Source: Clostridia bacterium | GTDB taxonomy: Bacteria > Bacillota > Clostridia > Lutisporales > Lutisporaceae | Reading direction: 5' to 3' | NCBI GenBank assembly: GCA_029256325.1 | Contig: JAQSYD010000001.1 | Coordinates: 41,888 to 105,887, forward strand | Length of the DNA: 64,000 bases | Part shown: piece after piece, positions 18,077 to 25,842 of the stretch | How the letters are laid out: each line of letters opens with the position of its first letter | Numbering within the stretch: the first letter of the stretch is position 1 | Translations under genes and position numbers: made by a program | Notes under the pieces: model-generated | Databases searched by the model: none | What the model saw: only the letters and a program-made list of their open reading frames with translations | Told to the model about the DNA's origin: nothing

Positions 18077-19000
18077 TTATATTAAAACCTTTAATGCCTG
18101 TGGAATTATTTCAAATTCAGCAGGAGTTATACCGGATTGCTCACCGTCAAACTCCAGCAAAGCAACAGGTTCACTTGTAATTTTTATTTTTTTTGCTTTG
18201 TAGTGACTTACCTTAGGATGAGTCAGATGCTTTCCTTTATAAATTAAGTGAAAATCTCTTATCAATTCTAGGGTGGTAAAGTCACCTATTATTATTATGT
18301 CCAGAATTCCATCATTCGCTTCTGAATTAGGAGATATAAACATGCCTCCGCCAAAATATTTGGCATTGGCAACAATTATACTATTTATTTTCTCGTTTTT
18401 AATTACTTTACCATCAATTTCAAGCATCATTGTTTTATTCTTATACTTTAAAATAGTTAGCATAGCACCTATTAAAAATGCAAGAAATCCTTTTAAATGC
18501 TTTTTTGTCTTATTAACTCTTCTAGTAGTTTCTCCACCTAAGCCAACATCTGAAATATTAAGAAAATGCTTGGTTATCCCTTGACCTGAATTATTTATAA
18601 AGCTTACTTTTCCCACATCAAGCTTTTGCGCTTCATTTTTCTCAAGTAATTTATAAAAATCCTCAAAGCCCTTTTTTATTCCAAAGGATCTTATAAAATC
18701 ACAGCCTGTACCTCTCGAGAAAATAGCTAAGCGAACCTCGGAATTAATGATATTCCCATTTTCAAAAAATCCGTTTACAACCTCATTCATAGTCCCGTCA
18801 CCACCGACACTTACTACCAGGTTGTAACCACTTTTAATTACTTCACGAGTTATAAATGTGGCATGCTCAGGATATTCAGTAAAAGTCCAATCAAATTTAT
18901 AGCCTTTTTCCTTAAGCTGTTTTTCAAAAATTGGCCATTCTTTAATTGTCTTTTTACCTGCTGATACTGGATTCACTATAAAGAATACTTTTGCATTCAA
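18077..19000 (-). CDS. Diacylglycerol/lipid kinase family protein (YegS/BmrU/DgkB-like)
   Basis: Soluble lipid kinase, probably phosphorylating diacylglycerol or a related lipid. 307 residues from the TTG at 19000. N-terminal FFIVNPVSAGKKT phosphate-binding motif, the family signature VSVGGDGTMNEVVNG, then SRGTGCDFIRSFG, and the C-terminal SPNSEANDGILDII. TTG is chosen because GGGGGGAG lies just upstream and because the listed start at 19045 falls inside the rnjA terminator; ATG 19015 is an alternative without a ribosome site. Confidence 0.85.
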   Translation of the reverse strand: MNAKVFFIVNPVSAGKKTIKEWPIFEKQLKEKGYKFDWTFTEYPEHATFITREVIKSGYNLVVSVGGDGTMNEVVNGFFENGNIINSEVRLAIFSRGTGCDFIRSFGIKKGFEDFYKLLEKNEAQKLDVGKVSFINNSGQGITKHFLNISDVGLGGETTRRVNKTKKHLKGFLAFLIGAMLTILKYKNKTMMLEIDGKVIKNEKINSIIVANAKYFGGGMFISPNSEANDGILDIIIIGDFTTLELIRDFHLIYKGKHLTHPKVSHYKAKKIKITSEPVALLEFDGEQSGITPAEFEIIPQALKVLI

Positions 19001-19021
19001 TTGGCTCCCCCCCATAGGCAT

Positions 19022-19049
19022 CAGAAAATGCCTTGATTGTGTCAAGGCA
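19022..19049 (-). terminator. Terminator after rnjA
   Basis: TGCCTTGA and TCAAGGCA are a perfect 8-bp stem with a 5-base loop, followed on the minus strand by TTTTCT. It separates rnjA from the lipid kinase gene. Confidence 0.75.
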
Positions 19050-19108
19050 TATCTATAATATTATATCACTGTTTGTCGAAAATACATAGTTAATTATTTC
19101 AGACGCTG

Positions 19109-20776
19109 TTATATTTCCATGATAATAGGAAGTATCATTGGATTTCTCTTTGTTTTGGAATAAATAAATTCCTTTAAGCTGTCTTTAACCTGTGATTTTA
19201 TAGTGCCCCATTCAGTAATTTGTTTTTCTTCACATTTTGATAGAGCTTCCTTGATTTTAAGTTTCGCATCCTCCATTAGATCCTCAGACTCTCTAACATA
19301 TACGAAACCTCTTGAGATAATATCAGGTCCCGCTATTACCTGACCCGATTCCTTACTTATGGTAACAACGATGACGATTAAACCATCCTGTGACAGATGC
19401 TTTCTATCCCGAAGTACGATGTTTCCTACGTCTCCAACACCCAAACCATCTACAAGCACTTTGCCTGCCGTGACAGTTCCGTTGGTTTTTGCGGAATCTC
19501 TTGTTAGCTCTAATACTGAGCCGTTATCCAGTAAAAATATGTTTTCTTTCTCCACACCCATATTTTCCGCCAGCTTTGCATGCTGCTTCAGATGTCTGTA
19601 CTCACCGTGAACAGGTATAAAGAATTTTGGTTTCACAAGTGCTTGCATCAGCTTAAGCTCTTCTTGGCACGCATGACCTGATACGTGTATATCTGCCAGA
19701 GATTCATATATTACATCGGCGCCTTTTTTAAACAATTGGTTAATAACTCTTGTAACTAATTTTTCATTTCCCGGAATAGGAGTTGCTGAGATGATCACCC
19801 TGTCATTTGGCTTTATATCCACTTTTCTATGGTCAGAAGCTGCCATTCTCGAAAGTGCAGCCATTGGTTCACCTTGGCTGCCAGTGGTTATAATGGTAAC
19901 CTTTTCTGCCGGATACTTATCAATGCTGTCCACATCAATAATTGCTCCATCCGGAATCTCCATATAACCCAACTCTGTAGCTACGCCCAGTACATTCACC
20001 ATGCTTCTGCCTACCACAGCAACTTTACGTCCAAACATGACTGATGCATTTATCGCCTGCTGTACTCTGTGTATATTCGATGCAAAGGTCGCAATAATAA
20101 TTCTTCCTTTAACATCTCTAAACAACTCAACAAAGCTGCCTCCCACAGTACTTTCAGACATCGTATAGCCTGGTCTCTCGACGTTTGTGCTGTCAGATAG
20201 CAAAGCTAATACTCCATGCTTGCCCAATTCTGCAAATCTATGCAAATCCATTTTCTCGCCGTCAATTGGTTGATAATCCACTTTAAAGTCGCCTGTATGA
20301 ACGATAGTTCCAACTGGAGTATGAATTGCAAGTGCAACCGAGTCCGCTATACTGTGACTGGTTTTTATAAACTCTACTTCAAAATCTCCTATTTGAACCT
20401 TATCCTTAGGTTTTACTGTCAAAAGCTCAACCGAACTGAGCAGTCCATGCTCTTTGAGCTTGTTTCCAACCAACCCTAATGTTAACTTTGTACCATATAC
20501 CGGTACATTAATTTGTGGTAGTACGTAAGGTAATGCTCCTATATGGTCCTCATGACCATGAGTAAGAACGATTGCACTTACTTTTTCCTTATTTTTTATT
20601 AAATAGGATACATCCGGTATAACCAAATCTATACCCAGCATTTCTTCATCTGGAAATGCCAATCCACAATCTATAACTACGATTGTTTCTTTGTACTCTA
20701 TAGCCGTCATATTCTTGCCGATTTCCTGCAGTCCGCCCAGGGGAATCAGCTTTAACTTTGCTTTTCCTTTTGCCAC
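19109..20776 (-). CDS. rnjA: Ribonuclease J
   Basis: 5'-3' exonuclease and endonuclease of the metallo-beta-lactamase/beta-CASP family, central to mRNA decay and rRNA maturation in Firmicutes. 555 residues: metal site LTHGHEDHIGALP, HTGDFKVDYQP, LLSDSTNVERPG, beta-CASP motifs (SGHACQEELKLM, PKFFIPVHGEYRH) and a C-terminal dimerisation domain. GTG start with AAAGGA upstream. It has its own promoter 45 bases upstream and its own terminator. Confidence 0.95.
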   Translation of the reverse strand: MAKGKAKLKLIPLGGLQEIGKNMTAIEYKETIVVIDCGLAFPDEEMLGIDLVIPDVSYLIKNKEKVSAIVLTHGHEDHIGALPYVLPQINVPVYGTKLTLGLVGNKLKEHGLLSSVELLTVKPKDKVQIGDFEVEFIKTSHSIADSVALAIHTPVGTIVHTGDFKVDYQPIDGEKMDLHRFAELGKHGVLALLSDSTNVERPGYTMSESTVGGSFVELFRDVKGRIIIATFASNIHRVQQAINASVMFGRKVAVVGRSMVNVLGVATELGYMEIPDGAIIDVDSIDKYPAEKVTIITTGSQGEPMAALSRMAASDHRKVDIKPNDRVIISATPIPGNEKLVTRVINQLFKKGADVIYESLADIHVSGHACQEELKLMQALVKPKFFIPVHGEYRHLKQHAKLAENMGVEKENIFLLDNGSVLELTRDSAKTNGTVTAGKVLVDGLGVGDVGNIVLRDRKHLSQDGLIVIVVTISKESGQVIAGPDIISRGFVYVRESEDLMEDAKLKIKEALSKCEEKQITEWGTIKSQVKDSLKEFIYSKTKRNPMILPIIMEI

Positions 20777-20820
20777 TTATATCAGTCCTTTCATAAAATC
20801 CGTTCCTATTCGGCATTTAT

Positions 20821-20849
20821 ATTATACAGTAATTTTTTGTTTTATGTAA
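20821..20849 (-). promoter_or_regulatory. SigmaA-type promoter of rnjA
   Basis: On the minus strand TTACAT, a 17-base spacer and a perfect TATAAT lie 45 bases before the rnjA start. The rest of the 350-base gap up to fur holds intergenic element B and the fur terminator; no further gene is seen. Confidence 0.75.
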
Positions 20850-20913
20850 CTATAATTTGCACATAGTGACAAAACTTGCTACTACTGTACTTTGCATGAT
20901 TGTTATCTATATT

Positions 20914-21034
20914 TTTCGTGCTAAACAAAGTGCATTCACTAAAATAGCAGGTCATGTTATCCGCTGTTTGTAAATCGCACCAAGTATTATATTTTTCAAT
21001 GTTAAAACTTTAGTGCGATTTATCTAGTTATATT
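20914..21034. repeat. Structured intergenic element, copy B
   Basis: Matches copy A (16063-16168) through the ATGTTATCC, AAATCG and TTTAGT blocks. Here the stem is AAATCGCAC with GTGCGATTT, a perfect pair, whereas copy A has T and A at the paired position, i.e. a compensatory change. A second hairpin is TGCTA..AGTG-CATT-CACT..TAGCA. The element lies upstream of the rnjA promoter, so it would not be part of the rnjA mRNA. Confidence 0.6.
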
Positions 21035-21070
21035 TTTGGTTATGTTCCCAAAACCTATACGCATTTTAAA

Positions 21071-21105
21071 TTAATAAAAAAAGGATACACAAAAGCGTAT
21101 CCTTT
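21071..21105 (-). terminator. Terminator after fur
   Basis: AAAGGATAC and GTATCCTTT form a perfect 9-bp stem; the minus strand continues TTTTTTTATT. Confidence 0.85.
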
Positions 21106-21131
21106 ACATCACATAAAAAAAATATTTTTCT

Positions 21132-21563
21132 TTACTTGCAAGCGCTGCAGTAGCCAAAAAATTTAACATTGTGGTCGGTAATGGAAAAACTATATTTGTT
21201 TTCAACTTGTGTTTCAAGCTGTTCCAAAAGATCCTCTTCCACCTCTATAACCTTGCCGCATTTCTTACAGACAAGATGATGATGCTGGTGATCTTCATTT
21301 TGTGTTATTTCATATCTAATCCTACCGTCATCAAAATTATGCTTATATACAAGACCCAGTTCATCCAGTACCTGCATCGTTCTGTAAACAGTAGCTAAGC
21401 CGATTTCCGGGCAGAATTTCTTTACTAAGTCATAAATTTCTTCTGCGCTTAAATGCTTGCCTTGATTCTCTAAAATTGTATTTAATACGGATCTTCTTTG
21501 CGGAGTCAGCTTAAAGCCTTTCTCCTTCAGTCGTTCCTTTATGTTATCATAGCCATGTTCCAT
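21132..21563 (-). CDS. fur: Fur family metal-dependent repressor
   Basis: Metal-sensing repressor of 143 residues: winged helix (KLTPQRRSVLNTILENQGKHLSAEEIYDLVKK, ATVYRTMQVLDELGLV), regulatory metal site EDHQHHHLVC, and structural zinc cysteines CKKC and CSAC. It could be Fur, PerR or Zur; the two Fur-type boxes in front of the neighbouring feoAB favour Fur. The ATG at 21563 is chosen over 21587 because AAAGGAAG sits upstream of it. Confidence 0.85.
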   Translation of the reverse strand: MEHGYDNIKERLKEKGFKLTPQRRSVLNTILENQGKHLSAEEIYDLVKKFCPEIGLATVYRTMQVLDELGLVYKHNFDDGRIRYEITQNEDHQHHHLVCKKCGKVIEVEEDLLEQLETQVENKYSFSITDHNVKFFGYCSACK

Positions 21564-21639
21564 ATGTTCATCTTCCTTTAATATCATTATATATAATACT
21601 ATATGGAAAGCTGATTCTTGTCAATATTTAGCAACCTTT

Positions 21640-21780
21640 TTATGCCTTTTTGGAGCTGCATTTTAGACAATTACCACTGCAGCCTTGACAATTATTTATG
21701 ATTGCTCCACATCTCGGACACTTGTTTTCAGCACCTTGAACAAATTCATAACCGCATTTAGGACATTTCGTTTTAGTCAT
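21640..21780 (-). CDS. Small Cys-rich zinc-ribbon-like protein at the end of the feo operon
   Basis: An open frame of 46 residues, too short for the ORF track. It has three Cys pairs: CPKC (6-9), CPRC (21-24) and then CQGCSGNCLKC (31-41), so eight or nine cysteines in all, ending in a basic tail. The first two pairs look like a zinc ribbon; the last patch could hold a second metal or Fe-S centre. AAGGTGAT lies 4 bases before the ATG, and the gene begins 22 bases after the feoB stop, so it is the third gene of the Fur-controlled operon. Small Cys-rich proteins often accompany FeoB. Role in iron transfer or regulation is inference. Confidence 0.75.
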   Translation of the reverse strand: MTKTKCPKCGYEFVQGAENKCPRCGAIINNCQGCSGNCLKCSSKKA

Positions 21781-21802
21781 ATTATCACCTTACTTCGCAT
21801 TT

Positions 21803-23647
21803 TTAGAATATAAACGCTACGATTCCACCCGTTAAGAAAGCCACCACAAAGCTGCCTAACCAGATTATAAGAGCATCCTTATATCCTCTTTCCTTGAAAA
21901 TGACCATGATTGCTGCAATACATGGCACGAATAATGTCATAACAATCAGCGATACCATAGTTTGCACCTGTGTCATGGTGATTGAAGATAAGCCTGCAGC
22001 ACCAAAGTCTCTTCTTATGATACCCATGATAAAGGCTGTTGCTGTTTCCTTTGGAAGATCTAATAATCCTACAGTAATAGGTGCTACCGCATTTTGTATG
22101 ATCACAAGTATATTTGTGTATTGCATAATGCTGATCAGTAATGCGCCCAATATGAAAAGAGGTGTTGCCTCCTTCAAGAACATCCATGTTTTTTGAACCG
22201 TCTTCATCATAACATTTTTTAATTGAGGTACTCTTATAGGAGGCAAATCAATCAAAAGCTTTGATGATTCACCTGGCATAAGCTTGTTTAGGATTGTTCC
22301 TACTATAATAAATACGATTAGTATCGTTAATACGTATACTACAGTATAGAAAGCGCCTAGCTGAGATATTAGACCTGCTATAACGCCCAGCTGCGCAGAG
22401 CACGGTATAGCTAGTCCCAATAACATGGTTGCAATAATTTTTTCTCTTTTTGTACCTAATATTCTAGTGGTCATTGTAGCCATTGTTACACAGCCAAAGC
22501 CTAAAATTAATGGGATGATTGCCTTGCCGTTCAAACCTAAAGAGGTCAAAGATCTATCGACTAATGCAGCTATTCTAGGCAGATATCCACTGTCCTCCAA
22601 TATTGCCATCATGATATAAAAGCCAACGATCAAAGGCAGAAGCAAGCCAAGTATATAAACTGGCGCCATTGTTAAAATTCCAAATTCGCCGATCAGAATA
22701 TCCCCAAAGAAGGTTCCCTGACTTACAAAAGACCCTACAATTCCTTCTATAAAAGGTCTATACATGCCTTCCATAATGGTTTCTTCTGTAAAACCTACCA
22801 CTGTACTTGCAACAAATACGCCAAGTATCTTGAACATTATGTATAGCGTTACAGCTAACATTGGAATACCTGTAATAGGATTAAGCATCCATCTTCCAAT
22901 TTTGGTTCTCAGACTGGCACCCTTAATTGTTTCAATTACGGACTTTGTAACGATGCAGTCTACTTCTTTTCTTCTATCACTATATATTTCATCTCTTAAT
23001 CCGCTGATTCTTACTTGATGCCTTTCTGCAACATTTTCATCGTCTTCAAGTACCAGCAGTGCCTCTGCTTCATTGTCTACTTTATCTAAATATTCCTTTA
23101 TTCTTTCGGTAAGCTGAGGATTTCTATTTCCTACACTTGCTTTGTCAATAGAGCTTAATACCAAATCCATACCTTCGCCTTTTATAGCTGTTGTTGGGAT
23201 TACAGGTACCCCTAATAGTTCTTCCAGCTTAGCTGTGTCAACCTTAAGACCGTTTCTTCTCACATCATCCATTAAATTCAATGCTATTATCATTGGTTTT
23301 CCCATGTCGATAAGCTGTTTTGTTAAAAACAAGTCTCTGTCCAAGTGAACCGCATCCACAACATTTAATATAATGTCCCCAAATAAAATGACATCTCTTG
23401 CCACCGTTTCTTCTTCATTAAAGGAGGAAACTCCATATACACCCGGCGTATCTATTACAACATAATCCTTATATCTTCCGTAGCTGATATCTACTGTAGT
23501 GCCGGGAAAGTTTGAAACATCCACATAAAGTCCTGTAAGCTTATTAAAGAATACAGACTTGCCAACGTTAGGATTACCTACTAGAACAAGCTTCTTTTCA
23601 CCATCTTTTATTTTTATATTTACATTGCAGTCATGGCAGTGTCCCAT
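21803..23647 (-). CDS. feoB: Ferrous iron transport protein FeoB
   Basis: Fe(II) membrane transporter with a cytosolic G-domain. 614 residues, on the short side for FeoB. N-terminal CHDC-containing leader, then G1 GNPNVGKS, G2/G3 region with NFPGTTVDISYG and DTPGVYGVSSF, G4 NLMDD, a helical GDI-like spacer, and two Gate motifs within about eight membrane helices (ILGFGCVTMATMTTRI; IIRRDFGAAGL). It overlaps the feoA stop by one base (TAATG). Confidence 0.95.
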   Translation of the reverse strand: MGHCHDCNVNIKIKDGEKKLVLVGNPNVGKSVFFNKLTGLYVDVSNFPGTTVDISYGRYKDYVVIDTPGVYGVSSFNEEETVARDVILFGDIILNVVDAVHLDRDLFLTKQLIDMGKPMIIALNLMDDVRRNGLKVDTAKLEELLGVPVIPTTAIKGEGMDLVLSSIDKASVGNRNPQLTERIKEYLDKVDNEAEALLVLEDDENVAERHQVRISGLRDEIYSDRRKEVDCIVTKSVIETIKGASLRTKIGRWMLNPITGIPMLAVTLYIMFKILGVFVASTVVGFTEETIMEGMYRPFIEGIVGSFVSQGTFFGDILIGEFGILTMAPVYILGLLLPLIVGFYIMMAILEDSGYLPRIAALVDRSLTSLGLNGKAIIPLILGFGCVTMATMTTRILGTKREKIIATMLLGLAIPCSAQLGVIAGLISQLGAFYTVVYVLTILIVFIIVGTILNKLMPGESSKLLIDLPPIRVPQLKNVMMKTVQKTWMFLKEATPLFILGALLISIMQYTNILVIIQNAVAPITVGLLDLPKETATAFIMGIIRRDFGAAGLSSITMTQVQTMVSLIVMTLFVPCIAAIMVIFKERGYKDALIIWLGSFVVAFLTGGIVAFIF

Positions 23648-23868
23648 TATTTTACCCCCTCAATAACAATGCTGGTTGCAAGTCCTCTTCCTATAGCAAT
23701 TTCTTGCAGCTTACTCTGTAAAATAACAGGTCCCCCAGGAAGCTTCTCGCTGCACATAAATACAGCTCCCTCATATAAACCAATTCTAATTGCCTGTGAT
23801 TTAATGTCCTTATTGTTTATGTTTAATATCTTTACCTTACTGCCTTTTTTTACTTTATCTAATGTCAT
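23647..23868 (-). CDS. feoA: Ferrous iron transport protein FeoA
   Basis: SH3-like small cytosolic partner of FeoB, 73 residues: LDKVKKGSKVKILNINNKDIKSQAIRIGLYEGAVFMCSEKLPGGPVILQ, with the GLYEG turn and PGGPVIL typical of FeoA. First gene of the feo operon behind a Fur-controlled promoter. Confidence 0.93.
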   Translation of the reverse strand: MTLDKVKKGSKVKILNINNKDIKSQAIRIGLYEGAVFMCSEKLPGGPVILQSKLQEIAIGRGLATSIVIEGVK

Positions 23869-23890
23869 ATGAAATCCCCCTTATATGCAA

Positions 23891-23909
23891 TGATAATCAT
23901 TCTTAATCA
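23891..23909. promoter_or_regulatory. Second Fur-box-like site in the feoA leader
   Basis: TGATAATCATTCTTAATCA matches the first half of the Fur consensus (TGATAATnATTATCA) perfectly and the second half partly. It lies about 22-40 bases upstream of the feoA start, downstream of the promoter. Confidence 0.65.
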
Positions 23910-23944
23910 TCAAGCTCAACTTAATATATCTATACTACAGATAT

Positions 23945-23973
23945 AGTCTACTCTTATTGAGAATGATTGTCAA
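23945..23973 (-). promoter_or_regulatory. feoA promoter with overlapping Fur box
   Basis: The minus strand has TTGACA, a 17-base spacer and TAGACT. The -35 lies inside TGAGAATGATTGTCA (23958-23972), a 13-of-15 match to the palindromic Fur box. Repressor bound there would cover the -35, so iron-repressed expression of feoAB is predicted. Confidence 0.8.
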
Positions 23974-24036
23974 TACCAAATTGAAAATTTTCTCAATGAT
24001 GTTTTCATACGCTGAAGGAAGGTTAGGATTAGAACA

Positions 24037-24075
24037 TCAAAAAACCACCCTTTACTTTAAAGGGTGGTTTTTTAA
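24037..24075. terminator. Strong bidirectional terminator between the DUF1292 gene and the feo region
   Basis: AAACCACCCTTT and AAAGGGTGGTTT form a 12-bp stem with a 5-base loop, flanked by A- and T-runs. On the minus strand it ends the ruvX-DUF1292 transcript. Confidence 0.9.
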
Positions 24076-24081
24076 TAATCT

Positions 24082-24363
24082 TTAGTTGGATTCTTCCTTA
24101 ACTAACTCTTCATAGGCTTCGATTACTGCATTTAATTCTTCTTCATCTTCGATTCCAACAAGAACGTCTTCACCATTCTCATCTTGCTCGATTCTTAAAA
24201 TGTATGCCTCTTCAACCTCTTCTGCTTCCGGATCTCTTTCATCATCTCTTGGAAGTAGAATTGCGTATTCATTTTCATCCAGTTCAAGAGTAGCAACTAC
24301 CTCAAATTCAGTCTCATTACCGTCTTCATCATATAGAAGTATGATATCCATTTCGTCGCTCAT
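24082..24363 (-). CDS. DUF1292 domain-containing protein (YrzB-like)
   Basis: Small acidic cytosolic protein of 93 residues with the DUF1292 pattern DIILLYDEDGNETEFEVVATLELDENEYAILLP, followed by an acidic linker and YILRIEQDENGEDVLVGIEDEEELNAVIEAYEEL. Function unknown. In many Firmicutes it sits beside ireB (yrzL) and ruvX, as it does here with ruvX. Ends in a strong terminator. Confidence 0.88.
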   Translation of the reverse strand: MSDEMDIILLYDEDGNETEFEVVATLELDENEYAILLPRDDERDPEAEEVEEAYILRIEQDENGEDVLVGIEDEEELNAVIEAYEELVKEESN

Positions 24364-24445
24364 ATTATCACCTCAATTTCTTTTACATAAGGCTATTGTA
24401 TAATACTGCTAATAGAGTGTCAATAAAAACCAAGTAATCCATATG

Positions 24446-24871
24446 CTATAATCTTTTGCTGCTCTGCATATCCAGATAGTTTTGTAAAATAAGTACTGCA
24501 GCCATCTTATCAATGACAGCCTTCCTCTTTTTGCGGCTTATATCTGCTTCCAGCAATGCACTTCTAGCGACAGAAGTTGTTAAGCGTTCATCCCACATAA
24601 CTACCTCAACTTCACTAAATTTTTCTTTTAGTAGCTCTGCAAAATCAATAGATATTTGAGCACGAGGTCCAATTGTGTTGTTCATATTTTTGGGAAGTCC
24701 AACTACGATTCTTTTTATATTTTTCTCATTTATTATGTTTTTTAAACTATCCAAATCTTTTTCTAGTTTTGTTCTTCTAATCGTTGTAATTCCATGTGCC
24801 ATCATACCTAATTCATCGCTTGCTGCTACTCCAATTGTAGCGTCTCCTACATCCAGTCCCATCATTCTCAT
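24446..24871 (-). CDS. ruvX: Pre-16S rRNA nuclease / Holliday junction resolvase-like YqgF
   Basis: RNase H-fold nuclease of 141 residues implicated in 16S rRNA 5'-end maturation. MMGLDVGDATIGVAASDELG carries the first catalytic aspartate, KRIVVGLPKNMNNTIGPRA the glutamate-neighbour motif of the family, and MWDERLTTSVAR the conserved DERLTT. AAAGGTG precedes the ATG. It follows the reductase gene by about 15 bases. Confidence 0.92.
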   Translation of the reverse strand: MRMMGLDVGDATIGVAASDELGMMAHGITTIRRTKLEKDLDSLKNIINEKNIKRIVVGLPKNMNNTIGPRAQISIDFAELLKEKFSEVEVVMWDERLTTSVARSALLEADISRKKRKAVIDKMAAVLILQNYLDMQSSKRL

Positions 24872-24886
24872 AATTTCACCTTTTCT

Positions 24887-25834
24887 TTATATAATTTTTA
24901 TGCAAAAATCCGGACAATATGCACTGCAATAACCGCAAAGTACACATTTTTCAGGATTCACCTCAGCTTTTCCGTTTTTTACTATAATCGCTTTTTGTTG
25001 ACACTTTTCACTGCAGCTGCCGCAGCCGGTACACCAAAAATCAATCATAAGCCTTCTTTTTTTGCTGCTTATTTGATTCTTTATTTCTTCTGATGCTTCT
25101 TTTCCTTCAAAAACAGCAATATTGTTTATAATCTCTGCTTTGCTCTGCATACCTACAGCTACAGCATTAATATTCTGATTGCCAAGTACAAAGTCAAAGC
25201 ATTCCTTTGCACTATGTATTAAATTACCGCCTCCTAAGGCTTTCATTGAATATATGCCTTTTCCTGCTTGTGCGGCTCGTTCAATGGCTTTTAGCATGTC
25301 CTCAGCCTTACCATCTAGTATACCCAATCCCGCCTTATTGATAATCGGGTGAAGCACCTGAATTTCAGGGTACTTTAATGCTGCTTCCACTGCAGCTACA
25401 GTATGAGTTGATATACCAAGTGTTCGAATATATCCCTTTTCCTTCGCTCTCATAAAATATGTCAAAGCCTCATAGTGACCTCTGATGGTATGCTCACTTT
25501 CCTGTTCGTGCAATGAAAATATATCGATGTAATCAGTGCCAATCTCCCGCATCGCCTTTTGAAGGCTTGCTTCAGCAGTTTCATTTGAATAAGCATAGGA
25601 CTTAGCTGATATAATCACCTTATTTCGCCTGCCCTTAACAGCATGCTTTATATAATCATAGTTGTTGTAAAGCTCTGCAGTATCCAGAAAGTTAATACCT
25701 CTGTCAAAAGCCTCTTTCAAGAGCTCAGACCCTTCCTCCACGCTGAGCTTTGCTTGAAGCGGCCCTATGGTCAAGGTGCCATAACAGAGTCTTGATACCA
25801 ACAGACCTGTACTTCCTAAATAACGATAGTCCAT
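24887..25834 (-). CDS. Aldo/keto reductase with C-terminal 2[4Fe-4S] ferredoxin domain
   Basis: 315-residue oxidoreductase. Residues 1-240 are an AKR barrel with the catalytic D51/Y56 in FLDTAELYNNY and lysine in KVIISAKS; the C-terminus has two ferredoxin motifs, CTGCGSCSEKC and CVLCGYCSAYC. This AKR plus ferredoxin architecture is widespread in anaerobes; electrons may come from reduced ferredoxin as well as nicotinamide. Substrate unknown. Gap of 8 bases after the upstream membrane-protein gene suggests co-transcription from the ireB promoter. Confidence 0.88.
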   Translation of the reverse strand: MDYRYLGSTGLLVSRLCYGTLTIGPLQAKLSVEEGSELLKEAFDRGINFLDTAELYNNYDYIKHAVKGRRNKVIISAKSYAYSNETAEASLQKAMREIGTDYIDIFSLHEQESEHTIRGHYEALTYFMRAKEKGYIRTLGISTHTVAAVEAALKYPEIQVLHPIINKAGLGILDGKAEDMLKAIERAAQAGKGIYSMKALGGGNLIHSAKECFDFVLGNQNINAVAVGMQSKAEIINNIAVFEGKEASEEIKNQISSKKRRLMIDFWCTGCGSCSEKCQQKAIIVKNGKAEVNPEKCVLCGYCSAYCPDFCIKII

Positions 25835-25842
25835 TTTACCCC

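Noticed and set aside
21879-22187. Same-strand 102-aa ORF inside feoB
   Set aside because: Out-of-frame shadow within the membrane domain of FeoB; composition is not protein-like and there is no ribosome site.
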